Assembly: GCA_045592785.1 (NCBI GenBank)
Contig: JAZNVL010000060.1
Span: 62,001-126,000 of the forward strand
From: RGIG8244 sp045592785
GTDB taxonomy: Bacteria; Verrucomicrobiota; Lentisphaeria; Victivallales; UBA1829
Direction of reading: 5' to 3'
DNA length: 64,000 nt
The translations under genes were made by a program, and so were the position numbers. Below the pieces are notes generated by a model that was not told the DNA's origin, made no database searches, and saw nothing but the letters and a program-made list of their open reading frames with translations. Below, one piece after another: positions 36,513 to 46,021 of the stretch. Every line of letters begins with the position of its first letter. Within the stretch, counting starts at the first letter, position 1.

Positions 36513-38066
36513 TTATTGCAGGATCACCTGCATCGCGAACACATAAAAGAAATAATCCAGATCCGCCGATTCGGTCGGACCGGAAACAGGGAACGAGCGG
36601 GCCCCTTCACCACGGATCAGGATCCGGTCGCCATCTGTACGCAGTTTCAGGCGTTCCGCCGTGATCCCGCGCAGGGATAAAAGACATGCGATTCGCAGTA
36701 TGGCGGAAAGTTTCAGAATGATCCCGCGCGTTTCACCGGGAAGAGCCTGAAAGTTATGATGCTGGGCTTTCGGTTCCGATTTCCGGTGATAGCGGACCGT
36801 GAAGGAGACGATCTCCCGTTCGACCAGCGAGATACCCGGTATTTCCGTGGCATTGATGATATACGCGGAATGTTTATGATACGCCTGATTGTTGAGGTAA
36901 AGTCCGCATTTGTGCAGAATGGCGGCGATCCGGAGCAACAGCAGTTCCCGTTTGCCCAGACCATGCAGTTTCGCCAGTTTCCGGAAAAGGAACACAGCAT
37001 TCGCTTCCACCCGGTTCAGAAATTCCGTATCGCAACGGTATTTTGCCGCGACCGACCGGACAAGTCCCAGAGTTTGGTCTTCGAAATCATCTTTCCCCGT
37101 CAGGATCTCGTTGGCAAAGTCAAACATCAACCCCTGTTTCAGGGAGATCATGGGGATCAGCAGTTCACGGGCTTCCGTGACACGGAACAATTCGCTCAAA
37201 AGAATGGCGCAGGGCATGACCGCTTCCGCCAGTTCCTGCCGGACCGTGTTATGGCTTGCCGTTTCGCTGATGGCAAGTTCATCCAGGGAATCCCGCAGCG
37301 ATTCAAACTCCTTCCGGGTGATCCGGCAGACATCGGATGTGATCTCGCCTTTCCCGGAGTTCCGGAAATACATCCGCAGGAGCATACGGACCGATGCCCC
37401 CATGGCGACCAGCATTTCCCCGTGAAGATCGACCCCGGACTGTTCCAGATCGCTGAACGCAGATGCGATCACCGGTGTCATGGTATCCCGCAGCGATGCC
37501 ACCGAAGAGACACCGGAGAGGTTTTCCAGAATACGCAACGTGCCGATCTTCAATGTTTCCGTGAACGTCATGGAGCCGTTGTTATATGTGCTGACCTGAC
37601 ACGCACCGGTTCCGATATCGGCGATCATGGCTTTCTTCCGGTCGAATCCGCAGGTCTCGGGCAGCGTATTGGTCACGGAAAGATAATTCAATCGGGCTTC
37701 ATCGGAGCCTTCGTAAAGTTGTACCCGGATCCCCGTGGCATGACGGATCCGTTCCAGAAGGATCTCTGCGTTGGAGGCTTCCCGGACTGCACTGGTCGCC
37801 ACGGCACGACATTCCGTTACGCCGTACTCCTGCATTTTCAGACGGAAGTTTTCAAAAATATCGCAGAGGATCCGGATGGACCCGGCACTCACTGCTCCCG
37901 TATGGAATACGTTGGAACCCAACGGGACCGAGACATTCAGGTCTTCCAGTATCTCGATGACACCGGGCGCGGGACCGCATTGTGCGATCAGCATACGCGC
38001 GGAATGTGCGCCCAGGTCGATGGCTCCCAGGACCACCGGATGACGTTTTGATTGCGGCACGGTCAC
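36513..38066 (-). CDS. ppx: Exopolyphosphatase / Ppx-GppA family phosphatase
   Basis: 517 aa, GTG start at 38066 overlapping the ROK kinase stop as GTGA. ASKHA fold: AIDLGAHSARMLI, EGSDEARLNYLSV, and MIADIGTGACQVS. The usual ppx motifs GSNS and GGGS are changed to GAHS and GTGA, a notable drift. The C-terminal third carries an HD-like helical domain (RIAAILHKCGLYLN). It releases phosphate from polyphosphate or (p)ppGpp. Confidence 0.9.
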   Translation of the reverse strand: MTVPQSKRHPVVLGAIDLGAHSARMLIAQCGPAPGVIEILEDLNVSVPLGSNVFHTGAVSAGSIRILCDIFENFRLKMQEYGVTECRAVATSAVREASNAEILLERIRHATGIRVQLYEGSDEARLNYLSVTNTLPETCGFDRKKAMIADIGTGACQVSTYNNGSMTFTETLKIGTLRILENLSGVSSVASLRDTMTPVIASAFSDLEQSGVDLHGEMLVAMGASVRMLLRMYFRNSGKGEITSDVCRITRKEFESLRDSLDELAISETASHNTVRQELAEAVMPCAILLSELFRVTEARELLIPMISLKQGLMFDFANEILTGKDDFEDQTLGLVRSVAAKYRCDTEFLNRVEANAVFLFRKLAKLHGLGKRELLLLRIAAILHKCGLYLNNQAYHKHSAYIINATEIPGISLVEREIVSFTVRYHRKSEPKAQHHNFQALPGETRGIILKLSAILRIACLLSLRGITAERLKLRTDGDRILIRGEGARSFPVSGPTESADLDYFFYVFAMQVILQ

Positions 38067-39040
38067 ACCTCACCTTTTTTGCGTGCAAGGATGGTCGCAC
38101 CCAATGCCACAGCGGTATCACCCAGCGCGGAGAACCGGATCTGTATTTTCGCCGGGTCAAGCCCGAAAAGATGTTCGTTGAAACTGTTGCGGAACACCGG
38201 AAGGATCTCATTGCCCATGGATTCGATCACTCCGCCGCCCAGAATAAAACAATCCGGTGCGAGAACGGAGGCGACACCTGCTGCCGCCACCCCAAGCATG
38301 TACGCGCCCTTATTGACTGCGGCGACCACTGCCGGGTCATCGGCACGATAGGCTTTTGCCAGATGTTTGCTCTTGATATTCCGGCTGTTCTTGTTGAATT
38401 TATCCGGGGAGAGACAGGTCTTGACACCCTGTTGGAACACGGATTTCTTGATGGCTTTCACAAATGCCACTTTACTGCAATAGGCTTCCGCACAACCCTT
38501 GTGTCCGCAGGCACAACGGCGTCCGCCCTGCTTGACGATCACATGCCCGAATTCCCCGGCAAGCCCGGAGTTCCCGGCGTGAAGTTTTCCGTTGATCATG
38601 ATCCCCCCGCCCAATCCGGTTCCCACGCAATACCCGGCGACCGTGGAAAATCCCTGTGCGGCACCGCAATAATATTCCGCCAGTACACCAAGATTCCCGT
38701 CGTTGCCCAGGTAAACTTCCCGGTTCAGTTTGTGAAAAAAGAAATCTTTCAGCGAAGCATTCTTCCAGCCCAGATTGGTGGCATGATAACAATCACCCGT
38801 CAGAGGATCCACAGGGGAGGGGATGGCAACGCCGATATGAGGTACATCTTCCAGAGTCAGCCCCAACGGTTCCAGCACGGTTACGCCCAGTGCGATGATA
38901 TCGGAAACGATCTTTTCGGGTCCTGCTGCGTAATCGGTTTCCGCCTTTGCCTCCCCGATGATGTTATGTTTGGAATCTGTTACGACCGCGTAGATTTTTG
39001 TCCCGCCCAAATCAATGCCGAGTGCCGGTGAGTTTTTCAT
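38063..39040 (-). CDS. ROK family sugar kinase (glucokinase-like)
   Basis: 325 aa from ATG 39040 with GGAGA 9 nt upstream; an in-frame extension of 20 residues is rejected. ATP-binding GIDLGGTKIYAV, catalytic Asp in LGNDGNLGVLAE, the ROK signature GLAGEFGHVIV, and the zinc motif CACGHKGCAEAYCS (Cys-x-Cys-x2-His-x2-Cys). It phosphorylates glucose or a related sugar. The direct 4-nt overlap with ppx-ppk raises the possibility of polyphosphate as phosphate donor. Not provable from sequence. Confidence 0.9.
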   Translation of the reverse strand: MKNSPALGIDLGGTKIYAVVTDSKHNIIGEAKAETDYAAGPEKIVSDIIALGVTVLEPLGLTLEDVPHIGVAIPSPVDPLTGDCYHATNLGWKNASLKDFFFHKLNREVYLGNDGNLGVLAEYYCGAAQGFSTVAGYCVGTGLGGGIMINGKLHAGNSGLAGEFGHVIVKQGGRRCACGHKGCAEAYCSKVAFVKAIKKSVFQQGVKTCLSPDKFNKNSRNIKSKHLAKAYRADDPAVVAAVNKGAYMLGVAAAGVASVLAPDCFILGGGVIESMGNEILPVFRNSFNEHLFGLDPAKIQIRFSALGDTAVALGATILARKKGEV

Positions 39041-39207
39041 GCTTGCGATCTCCTTGTATTGTGTGTTAAGGTACAATACAGCACGATAAGAAAAAGTCAA
39101 TCCCGCAAACCATGATTTTTTCTCTTTTTTACCCGCGAAAATATTTGATTTTTTTACCCTTCTGTGATATATTTCCCCATCATTCCAACAACTGTGAGGT
39201 AATCATT

Positions 39208-40011
39208 ATGAAATTTATTGATCAACAGCCCGTTCCCCTGTGGTCCGGAACCGCTCCCCTTGCTTTGGGAAATGATCCCGAAGACAATCCCACGCTGACC
39301 GTGTTTTATCCCAGACAATGGCGCAGTACCCGGAAAGCAGTGGTGGTCCTCCCCGGTGGCGGATACGCCTGTCTCTGTCAGCACGAAGGTTACGAATACG
39401 CAAAATGGCTCGCCGATAACGGGTATACCGGGATCGTCTGCAATTACCGGGTCCACACCGCGGAACATCCCTATCATCACCCTGTCATGATCTCCGATGC
39501 CGCCCGCGCCATCCGTGTGGTCCGCGCTCATGCAGAAGAACTGGGGATCGATCCCCACAAGATCGGGATCATGGGGTCATCCGCCGGCGGACATCTGGCG
39601 GCATCCTGTGCCACGCATCATGAGATCGGACTCCGGGAGGAAGGCGAATCCATGGAAAAAGACCTGGGGCGTCCCGATTTCACCATTCTCTGTTACGGTG
39701 TGCTCACCTTCGGAGAATATACCCATGTGGGGACCCGTACCAATCTGTTGGGTGCGACCCCGGATCCGGCGCTGGTGGATTTCTTCTCCATGGAAAAAAG
39801 TGCCGATTCCCATACGCCCCGCGCGTTCATCTGGCATACCTGGGAAGATCAGGCTGTCCCTGTGCAGAATTCGCTCCTCTACGCCGCCAGACTCAAAGAA
39901 ATGGGCGTCCATTGTGACGTGCATATTTACGAACGCGGTGTGCACGGGATCGGGCTTGCCGGGGGACACCCCTGGACAACGGAACTGCTCCGCTGGCTGG
40001 AACAGGTTTGA
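39208..40011 (+). CDS. Alpha/beta hydrolase, acetyl-esterase-like
   Basis: 267 aa from ATG 39208 with GAGGT 8 nt upstream. Oxyanion region LPGGGYACLC, nucleophile Ser in GSSAGGHLAA, Asp in TWEDQAVPV, His in ERGVHGIGL: a full catalytic triad. This is the pattern of small xylan or cephalosporin-type acetyl esterases (CE-like, BD-FAE/Est). No signal peptide. Likely removes acetyl groups from imported sugars. Its stop abuts the convergent aat gene stop. Confidence 0.9.
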   Translation: MKFIDQQPVPLWSGTAPLALGNDPEDNPTLTVFYPRQWRSTRKAVVVLPGGGYACLCQHEGYEYAKWLADNGYTGIVCNYRVHTAEHPYHHPVMISDAARAIRVVRAHAEELGIDPHKIGIMGSSAGGHLAASCATHHEIGLREEGESMEKDLGRPDFTILCYGVLTFGEYTHVGTRTNLLGATPDPALVDFFSMEKSADSHTPRAFIWHTWEDQAVPVQNSLLYAARLKEMGVHCDVHIYERGVHGIGLAGGHPWTTELLRWLEQV

Positions 40012-40683
40012 TCAATTCCAATCGTACGGTGTGACAGCCGCACCGTATTGATCCAGAAGTTTGAAATATCCGGCGCAGGGGATCTCCTTTGCGCCGAAAC
40101 TTTTTGTCGTCTCTGTGACCATTTGCGTATCAAGCAGGATAAAGCCCCGTTCTTTCAGCAGTTCCACCGTTTTCACCAGAACGTATTTCGATGCCCCGCT
40201 GACGTGATAGAACATGCTTTCCCCGCAGAAGATCCTGCCGCAGACGATCCCGTACAATCCGCCCGCAAGCGTTCCGTCCGGAAGATATGCCTCGAAACTG
40301 TGCGCCATTTTCTGACGGTGAAATTCACAATAGGTCCGGATGATCTTCGACGTGATCCAGGTCCCGTCCTGATCCGGACGGGGCTGTTCCGCACAGTTCC
40401 GGATCACGCGCTCAAATGCCGTATTGATCCGGAATGTGAACGGGAACTTTTTCATATCTTTCCGCAGAGACCGGGGAATATGGAACTCATCCAGCATCAG
40501 GATGCCCCGCTGCCGGGGAGATGCCCAGAGAATACTTTCCTCTTCATAAGGCCAGGGGAAGATCCCGCGGGCATACGCCTCCTGCAGCATGGCGCAGTTC
40601 AGAGTACGGGAAACAGCGATATAATCATTGTCCGCTTTCCGCGGGTCCGGGAAGATCATCTTATGCCGCCTGTCTGCTGACAT
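40012..40683 (-). CDS. aat: Leucyl/phenylalanyl-tRNA-protein transferase
   Basis: 223 aa. The family signature ARGIFPWPYEE and WASPRQRGIL near the N-terminus, then GLYGIVCGRIFCGESMFY. It transfers Leu or Phe to N-terminal Arg/Lys of proteins to make N-degrons for ClpAP. Its 5' end overlaps the MATE gene's 3' end by 23 bp. Confidence 0.96.
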   Translation of the reverse strand: MSADRRHKMIFPDPRKADNDYIAVSRTLNCAMLQEAYARGIFPWPYEEESILWASPRQRGILMLDEFHIPRSLRKDMKKFPFTFRINTAFERVIRNCAEQPRPDQDGTWITSKIIRTYCEFHRQKMAHSFEAYLPDGTLAGGLYGIVCGRIFCGESMFYHVSGASKYVLVKTVELLKERGFILLDTQMVTETTKSFGAKEIPCAGYFKLLDQYGAAVTPYDWN

Positions 40684-42040
40684 GGAACCAGCGGCCCCGA
40701 AGCATTTTCCGCATGATAAAATAGATCGCCACGGCAGAACAGATACACGCCATGACCCAGCTGATGGGGTAAGACCACAGCAGCCATTCCAGCGTACGGT
40801 GTCTGGGGAAGATGTACCACATCCAGAATATTCGGAACAGACAGATCCACAGGAGAGAAATGAACGTGGAGGTCAGGGAATAATTCAATCCGCGCAGACA
40901 TCCGGTGAGGGAATCCATGATCCCGGCGATAAAATACGTCGTGCAGAAGACGAACATACGGACCATGCCGTACTTCATCTGTTCCGGCGTTACATTGAAT
41001 ATGCTCAACAGCGGCTCACCGAAGGCCAGGAACACGCCACCCATGATGAGTGACAAAGCGGCACTGCATATCATGATGTAAATCATGCTCCGGAGTATCC
41101 GCACCGGCTTGTTCCCGCCCATATTCTGTCCCACAAAACTGATGGCGGTCATGTGGAAAACATAAGTACCCGCCCACATCAAACCTTCCAGCGTCAATGC
41201 CGCACCGCATCCGGCGATCACATCTTTCCCAAGACCGTTCAATGCCCCCTGAATGATCAGATTGGAGACCGCAAAACATGCACTCTGGAATCCGGCGGGC
41301 AATCCGATCCACAGCACTTCACGCATAATATCAAACGAAATACGGATCAATGACGGCTTGATCCGGTAACTGTCGGTACTGTGTGTCAATGCACGGAATA
41401 CCAGCCAGGCGGAGATCACGTTGGCAATCAAGGTCGCCACAGCCACCCCGGCAACATCCATCCCGAAGACGATCACAAACACCAGGTTCAGCAGAACATT
41501 GATCACCCCGGCAAAGGAAAGGTAATACAGGGGACGCCGCGTATCACCCACCGCACGCAAAATCGCACTGCCGAAATTGCAGAGTACGGAAAACGGCATC
41601 CCGATACAGATGATGATGATATACAAACTGGACTGCCGGTATAATTCGTCCGGAATCTGCACCCAGTTCAGCATGGCATCCTTGAACACCAACCCCAGGA
41701 TACCCAGAAGGATCCCGCCGTATAACGCGATCGCCATCACCGTGTGGGAGGCTCGCCGCATCTGTTTAGAGTCTTTCGCCCCGTAATAACGGGAGATCAC
41801 CACGTTCGCACCAACCGAAAGACCGCTGAAAATATTGATAAAAAATCCCGTGACTGGCCCGATGGCAGTCACTGCGGCGAACGCCGTTTCCGATTTCGAG
41901 AATTGTCCCAGAACCACCATGTCTGCCATGTGAAACAACAGTTGCAGGACCGTGGTGAAATACAAGGGAACAGCAAAACGGATGATCTTGGGGAAGAGCG
42001 GACCCCGACACATGTCGATATTGTATTTGGAAACAGCCAT
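40661..42040 (-). CDS. MATE family efflux transporter
   Basis: 459 aa with twelve hydrophobic helices in two halves. N-terminal FAVPLYFTTVLQLLFHMADMVVLGQF is the MATE (NorM/DinF) signature; TAIGPVTGFFINIFSGLSVGANVVI follows. It exports cationic drugs or other compounds with Na+ or H+. Overlap with aat suggests co-transcription, without an evident functional link. Confidence 0.93.
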   Translation of the reverse strand: MAVSKYNIDMCRGPLFPKIIRFAVPLYFTTVLQLLFHMADMVVLGQFSKSETAFAAVTAIGPVTGFFINIFSGLSVGANVVISRYYGAKDSKQMRRASHTVMAIALYGGILLGILGLVFKDAMLNWVQIPDELYRQSSLYIIIICIGMPFSVLCNFGSAILRAVGDTRRPLYYLSFAGVINVLLNLVFVIVFGMDVAGVAVATLIANVISAWLVFRALTHSTDSYRIKPSLIRISFDIMREVLWIGLPAGFQSACFAVSNLIIQGALNGLGKDVIAGCGAALTLEGLMWAGTYVFHMTAISFVGQNMGGNKPVRILRSMIYIMICSAALSLIMGGVFLAFGEPLLSIFNVTPEQMKYGMVRMFVFCTTYFIAGIMDSLTGCLRGLNYSLTSTFISLLWICLFRIFWMWYIFPRHRTLEWLLWSYPISWVMACICSAVAIYFIMRKMLRGRWFHVSRQAA

Positions 42041-42139
42041 ATCAGCCGGGAATCCTTATGATTAAGTTTCTACGTCTTTATTAATTTACATCCATAATCC
42101 AAAAATACAAGCCGCGATATATGCTTTTTTTAGGAATTT

Positions 42140-43618
42140 TCATGCAAATTCCTGAAGGATCGCCATGTCCCGGAACGGGTGTTTCACACCCTTGATCTCC
42201 TGGGTCGTCTCGTGTCCTTTCCCCGCAACCAGAAGAATGTCGTTCTCTCTCAATGCCGCCGCCGCTTTCCGGATGGCTTCCGCACGGTCCGCAATGGCAA
42301 ACACACATTGTCCTTCCGGGATCCCCGCAAGGATCTCCTTTATGATGGCTTCCGGATCTTCGCTCCGGGGATTGTCGCTTGTCACATAACAGATATCGGA
42401 GTCTTTCGCCGCCGCCGCCCCCATCTTCGGACGTTTCGTGCGGTCACGGTCACCGCCGCACCCGAAGACCGTCACAAGACGTCCGCCGGGCTGTAAAAGT
42501 TTACGCAAGACGGGCAGTACTTGCGCCAGTGCATCATGGGTGTGGGCGAAATCCACGAACGCCGTCGCCCCGTTTTTCAACCGGATGGGATCCAGTCTGC
42601 CCGGGGAAGGGGTGACACTTTCCGCCGCAGAGAGCACCTGTTCCGCCGGGAGATCCAGTGCAAAGGCATCGGTCACCGCTTCCAGAAGATTGACCGCATT
42701 GTATTCCCCGCGGAGCTTGCTCTTGATCCGGTACGGTTTTCCATCCAGTTCAAAATGCAAAACCGAGCCGTCATCGACCGGCTGGAATCCCGTGAGGTGA
42801 CAGAAGGCGTTATGTTGTGCCGAAAAATCAAGTGCCGGGATCCCGGAGGTTCGCAATTCATCGTAAAGCCGCTTGCCGTAAGCATCATCCGTGTTGATGA
42901 CACAGGGCGCATCCGGCATGAGCATTTCCGTGAATAACAACCGTTTCGCCTGATAATATGCTTCCATCGTCCGGTGGTAATCCAGATGATCCCCCGTCAG
43001 ATTTGTGAAGATCGCGGACGAGAAAAACAGCGACCCGCACCGGTGCTGGTGCAGTCCATGACTGGAACACTCTATCACCGCATCCGTGATCGCATTCTTT
43101 TTCATGGCGCAGAAACATTGCTGGAGCAGTGCCGCATCCGGCATGGTGTACGCCGCTTCCTGCGGAATGCCGTCCCCGAAGTCCGTCAAAACCGTGGTGA
43201 GAAGTCCCGTTTTCGCCCCGCACTCTTTCAGTAAATGACGCAGGACGAATGCGATGGTCGTCTTCCCGTTGGTCCCGGTCACGGTATGGACCCGGAAGTC
43301 ATCCGCGGGACGTCCGGCGGCTTCCTCACAGAGGATCGCCCAGGCATAATAGGGATCTTTCACCCGGAGTACCGGTTTTCCGGCGGGAGGTGTTCCGTTC
43401 CAGAAAGCGGAAACGACGTATGCCGCCGCCCCGTTTTCCTCCGCCTGGGGAATGAAATCGTGTCCGTCGGCTTTCGCGCCTTTGACCGCACAGAACAGAC
43501 TGCCCTTTCTGACGCGTGCCGCATTGTTCTCCACCGAGGTGATGACTGTGTTCCCTGTTTCGCCATCCGTAAGGATCGGGGAAAGGGCGCAACGAAGCAT
43601 ATCCAGATCGGGTATCAT
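42140..43618 (-). CDS. murE: UDP-MurNAc-tripeptide synthetase MurE
   Basis: 492 aa. ATP loop VTGTNGKTT (about 110), LTGDHLDYH, SPGRLDPI, and YVTSDNPRSEDPE. The Asp-Asn-Pro-Arg motif predicts meso-diaminopimelate as the added residue, so the peptidoglycan is of Gram-negative type. It overlaps murF by 4 nt (ATGA). Confidence 0.97.
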   Translation of the reverse strand: MIPDLDMLRCALSPILTDGETGNTVITSVENNAARVRKGSLFCAVKGAKADGHDFIPQAEENGAAAYVVSAFWNGTPPAGKPVLRVKDPYYAWAILCEEAAGRPADDFRVHTVTGTNGKTTIAFVLRHLLKECGAKTGLLTTVLTDFGDGIPQEAAYTMPDAALLQQCFCAMKKNAITDAVIECSSHGLHQHRCGSLFFSSAIFTNLTGDHLDYHRTMEAYYQAKRLLFTEMLMPDAPCVINTDDAYGKRLYDELRTSGIPALDFSAQHNAFCHLTGFQPVDDGSVLHFELDGKPYRIKSKLRGEYNAVNLLEAVTDAFALDLPAEQVLSAAESVTPSPGRLDPIRLKNGATAFVDFAHTHDALAQVLPVLRKLLQPGGRLVTVFGCGGDRDRTKRPKMGAAAAKDSDICYVTSDNPRSEDPEAIIKEILAGIPEGQCVFAIADRAEAIRKAAAALRENDILLVAGKGHETTQEIKGVKHPFRDMAILQEFA

Positions 43619-44985
43619 GATTCCACCAGCTCCAACTGTGTGGATCGGGAGGCTTTCAGAAAGATCATATCTCCCGCTTTCAAATATTCCCGGATCTTCC
43701 CGGCGGCATCCGCGGAACGTTCAAACATTGCAACGGGCGGACACGCAAGGTTTTCCGCCGCCGCTTTCATTTTCGCGCCCACCGTGATCAACCGTGCGGA
43801 CGGGAAAAACTTCCGTGCTTGAAGAAGCACGTCAAGATGTCCCTGTTGAGCCGCATCGCCCAGTTCCGCCATATCGCCCAGAACGAGGACCAGTTTTTCC
43901 TGATCGGCAAACTCCACCAGCCAGGTGAGAGAGGCGATCATGCTGTCCGGATTCGCGTTGTACGCATCATTGATCCAGGTCATGCCGTCACGTTCTGTGA
44001 TCCGCATCCGCATTCCCGGCAGTACCGTATTGGCGATCCCCGCAGCCGCATCTTTCAGTGAGATGCCATAAAGGGATGCCAATGCCGCCGCGCCCGCCGC
44101 ATTGGATGCCTGATGTGCCCCCGGAATACTCCAGTGGACCGTTTCCGTTTCCCCTGTGTCTTTCCGGGTCAGACGGAAGGAAGCACCACGCAGGTCCCCG
44201 CCCAGATATTCCGCACGGAAATCCGCATCTTCCTCCGGTCCGAAGGTGAGGATACGGTGTCCGGAAAGGGCATTCCGCAGTACATCATTTCCGGCGCATG
44301 TATGGGGAATGACACCCGCGCCATCCGGCGAAAGGAAACGGAAGATGGCAGACTTTTCAGTCGCGGTCCCTTCCAGCGTTTTGAAGTTTTCAATGTGAGA
44401 GGAACGGATGGAGACGATCAGCGCGTGATCCGGGCGGACGGCATCCGCCAGCGGTTCGATCTCGCCGAAATGACTGGTCCCCAGTTCCAATACGGCTGCT
44501 GTATGGTCGTTGTTGAGTTTCAATAAGTTCCGCGGAACACCGATGTGATTGTTCGTATTCCCTTCGGTGGCAAGAACGTGTTCCGTTCCGTAGGCGTGAT
44601 TGAAGATTGCACGCAGACATTCCTTTGTGCTTGTTTTGCCGCAGGATCCGGTCAGTGCCGCCACACGGAGCGAGAATTTCTGACGGTGATATTTCGCCAG
44701 ACTCTGATACGCTTTCACGGTGTCCGGGACCACGATCGCGGTGGCATCCGCCGGGACTTTTGCCCCATCTTCCACGCAGAGCAGAATGGCACCGTGTTTC
44801 ACGGCATCGGCAAGAAAGTTATGTGCATCAAAGTTTTCGCCCTTCAATGCCAGAAAGAGGGACCGGGGTGCATCGGCACGGGTATCGGTGGAGACTCCTG
44901 CCACGGTCATTGACGGATCAAATGCGCCGAGAATGTTACCGCCGGTAACCGTGCGGATCTCATCAAAGGTAAAAAGATCGTTCAT
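43615..44985 (-). CDS. murF: UDP-MurNAc-tripeptide--D-alanyl-D-alanine ligase MurF
   Basis: 456 aa from ATG 44985, chosen because GGGAG lies 10 nt upstream. A GTG at 44994 overlapping the previous stop (GTGA) would add three residues. ATP loop LTGSCGKTSTKE, then NTNNHIGVP and NDAYNANPDSM. It adds D-Ala-D-Ala to the precursor. Middle gene of the UXS-murF-murE run. Confidence 0.97.
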   Translation of the reverse strand: MNDLFTFDEIRTVTGGNILGAFDPSMTVAGVSTDTRADAPRSLFLALKGENFDAHNFLADAVKHGAILLCVEDGAKVPADATAIVVPDTVKAYQSLAKYHRQKFSLRVAALTGSCGKTSTKECLRAIFNHAYGTEHVLATEGNTNNHIGVPRNLLKLNNDHTAAVLELGTSHFGEIEPLADAVRPDHALIVSIRSSHIENFKTLEGTATEKSAIFRFLSPDGAGVIPHTCAGNDVLRNALSGHRILTFGPEEDADFRAEYLGGDLRGASFRLTRKDTGETETVHWSIPGAHQASNAAGAAALASLYGISLKDAAAGIANTVLPGMRMRITERDGMTWINDAYNANPDSMIASLTWLVEFADQEKLVLVLGDMAELGDAAQQGHLDVLLQARKFFPSARLITVGAKMKAAAENLACPPVAMFERSADAAGKIREYLKAGDMIFLKASRSTQLELVES

Positions 44986-44990
44986 TGTAT

Positions 44991-45932
44991 TCACACTCCC
45001 AGATTGCGGAAGTAATCGATGGTCTGTTCCAATCCGTCATCCACATGCACATGAGGTTCCCAGCCCAGGATCTCTTTCGCCCGGGTGATATCCGGTTTCC
45101 GGCGTGTGGGGTCATCCTGGGGCAGGGGCATGTGTATGATCTTTGATTTGGAATTGCAGAACCGGATCACTTTTTCCGCCAGCTGGTTGACGGTATACTC
45201 ATCAGGGTTCCCCAGGTTTACGGGACCGGTCACGTCATCGGCGGTATTCATCATGCGGACTATGCCTTCCACCAGGTCGGAGACGAAACAGAAACTCCGG
45301 GTCTGCTCCCCTGTACCGTAAATGGTGATGTCCTTGCCTTGCAACGCCTGTACGATGAAATTGCTGACCACCCGTCCGTCATTGGGATGCATACGGGGCC
45401 CGTAAGTATTAAAGATACGAATGACTTTAATGGGGAATCCGTACTGTCTGTGATAATCAAAGAAAAGCGTTTCCGCTGCCCGTTTTCCTTCGTCATAACA
45501 ACTCCGGATCCCGATAGGGTTCACGTTACCCCAGTAACTTTCGGTTTGCGGGTGTACCATCGGATCGCCATAGACTTCACTGGTGGATGCCTGGAGTACC
45601 GGAATCTTCAAACGCCGTGCCAGTTCCAGTACGTTCATCGCTCCCAGAATACTGGTCCGTGCGGTCTGGACCGGGTCGTGCTGATAATGGACGGGTGATG
45701 CCGGACACGCCAGATTGAAAATGGCATCCACTTCCAGGCTGATGGGCATGGTGACATCGTGCCGGATCAATTCGAATGCCGGGTTCTGCAGTAAATGCCG
45801 GATATTGTTTTTCGATCCGGTGAAGAAGTTGTCGAGACAGATCACGTCATTGCCTTCTGTCAACAGTCTTTCGCACAAATGGGAACCGATGAATCCACCG
45901 CCGCCGGTAACAAGAATCGTCTTTTTACGCAT
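44991..45932 (-). CDS. UDP-glucuronate decarboxylase (UDP-xylose synthase)
   Basis: 313 aa, an extended SDR. Rossmann loop TGGGGFIGSHL, ACPASPVHYQ, TSEVYGDPMVHPQ, and the catalytic Tyr-x3-Lys in SCYDEGKRAAE, a set specific to UXS enzymes. It makes UDP-xylose from UDP-glucuronate for surface glycans. A weak promoter (TTGATT at 45987-45992, TATAGT at 45966-45971 on the minus strand, spacer 15) precedes it. It leads the murF-murE operon, which is unusual. Confidence 0.94.
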   Translation of the reverse strand: MRKKTILVTGGGGFIGSHLCERLLTEGNDVICLDNFFTGSKNNIRHLLQNPAFELIRHDVTMPISLEVDAIFNLACPASPVHYQHDPVQTARTSILGAMNVLELARRLKIPVLQASTSEVYGDPMVHPQTESYWGNVNPIGIRSCYDEGKRAAETLFFDYHRQYGFPIKVIRIFNTYGPRMHPNDGRVVSNFIVQALQGKDITIYGTGEQTRSFCFVSDLVEGIVRMMNTADDVTGPVNLGNPDEYTVNQLAEKVIRFCNSKSKIIHMPLPQDDPTRRKPDITRAKEILGWEPHVHVDDGLEQTIDYFRNLGV

Positions 45933-46021
45933 AGTATTTTCCTTTGTTAAACATGTTCAAGGTATACTATACGCGGAACGTCAAAAAATCAAGTCGGAAC
46001 TTGCATTTTTTTTTGCTTTTT

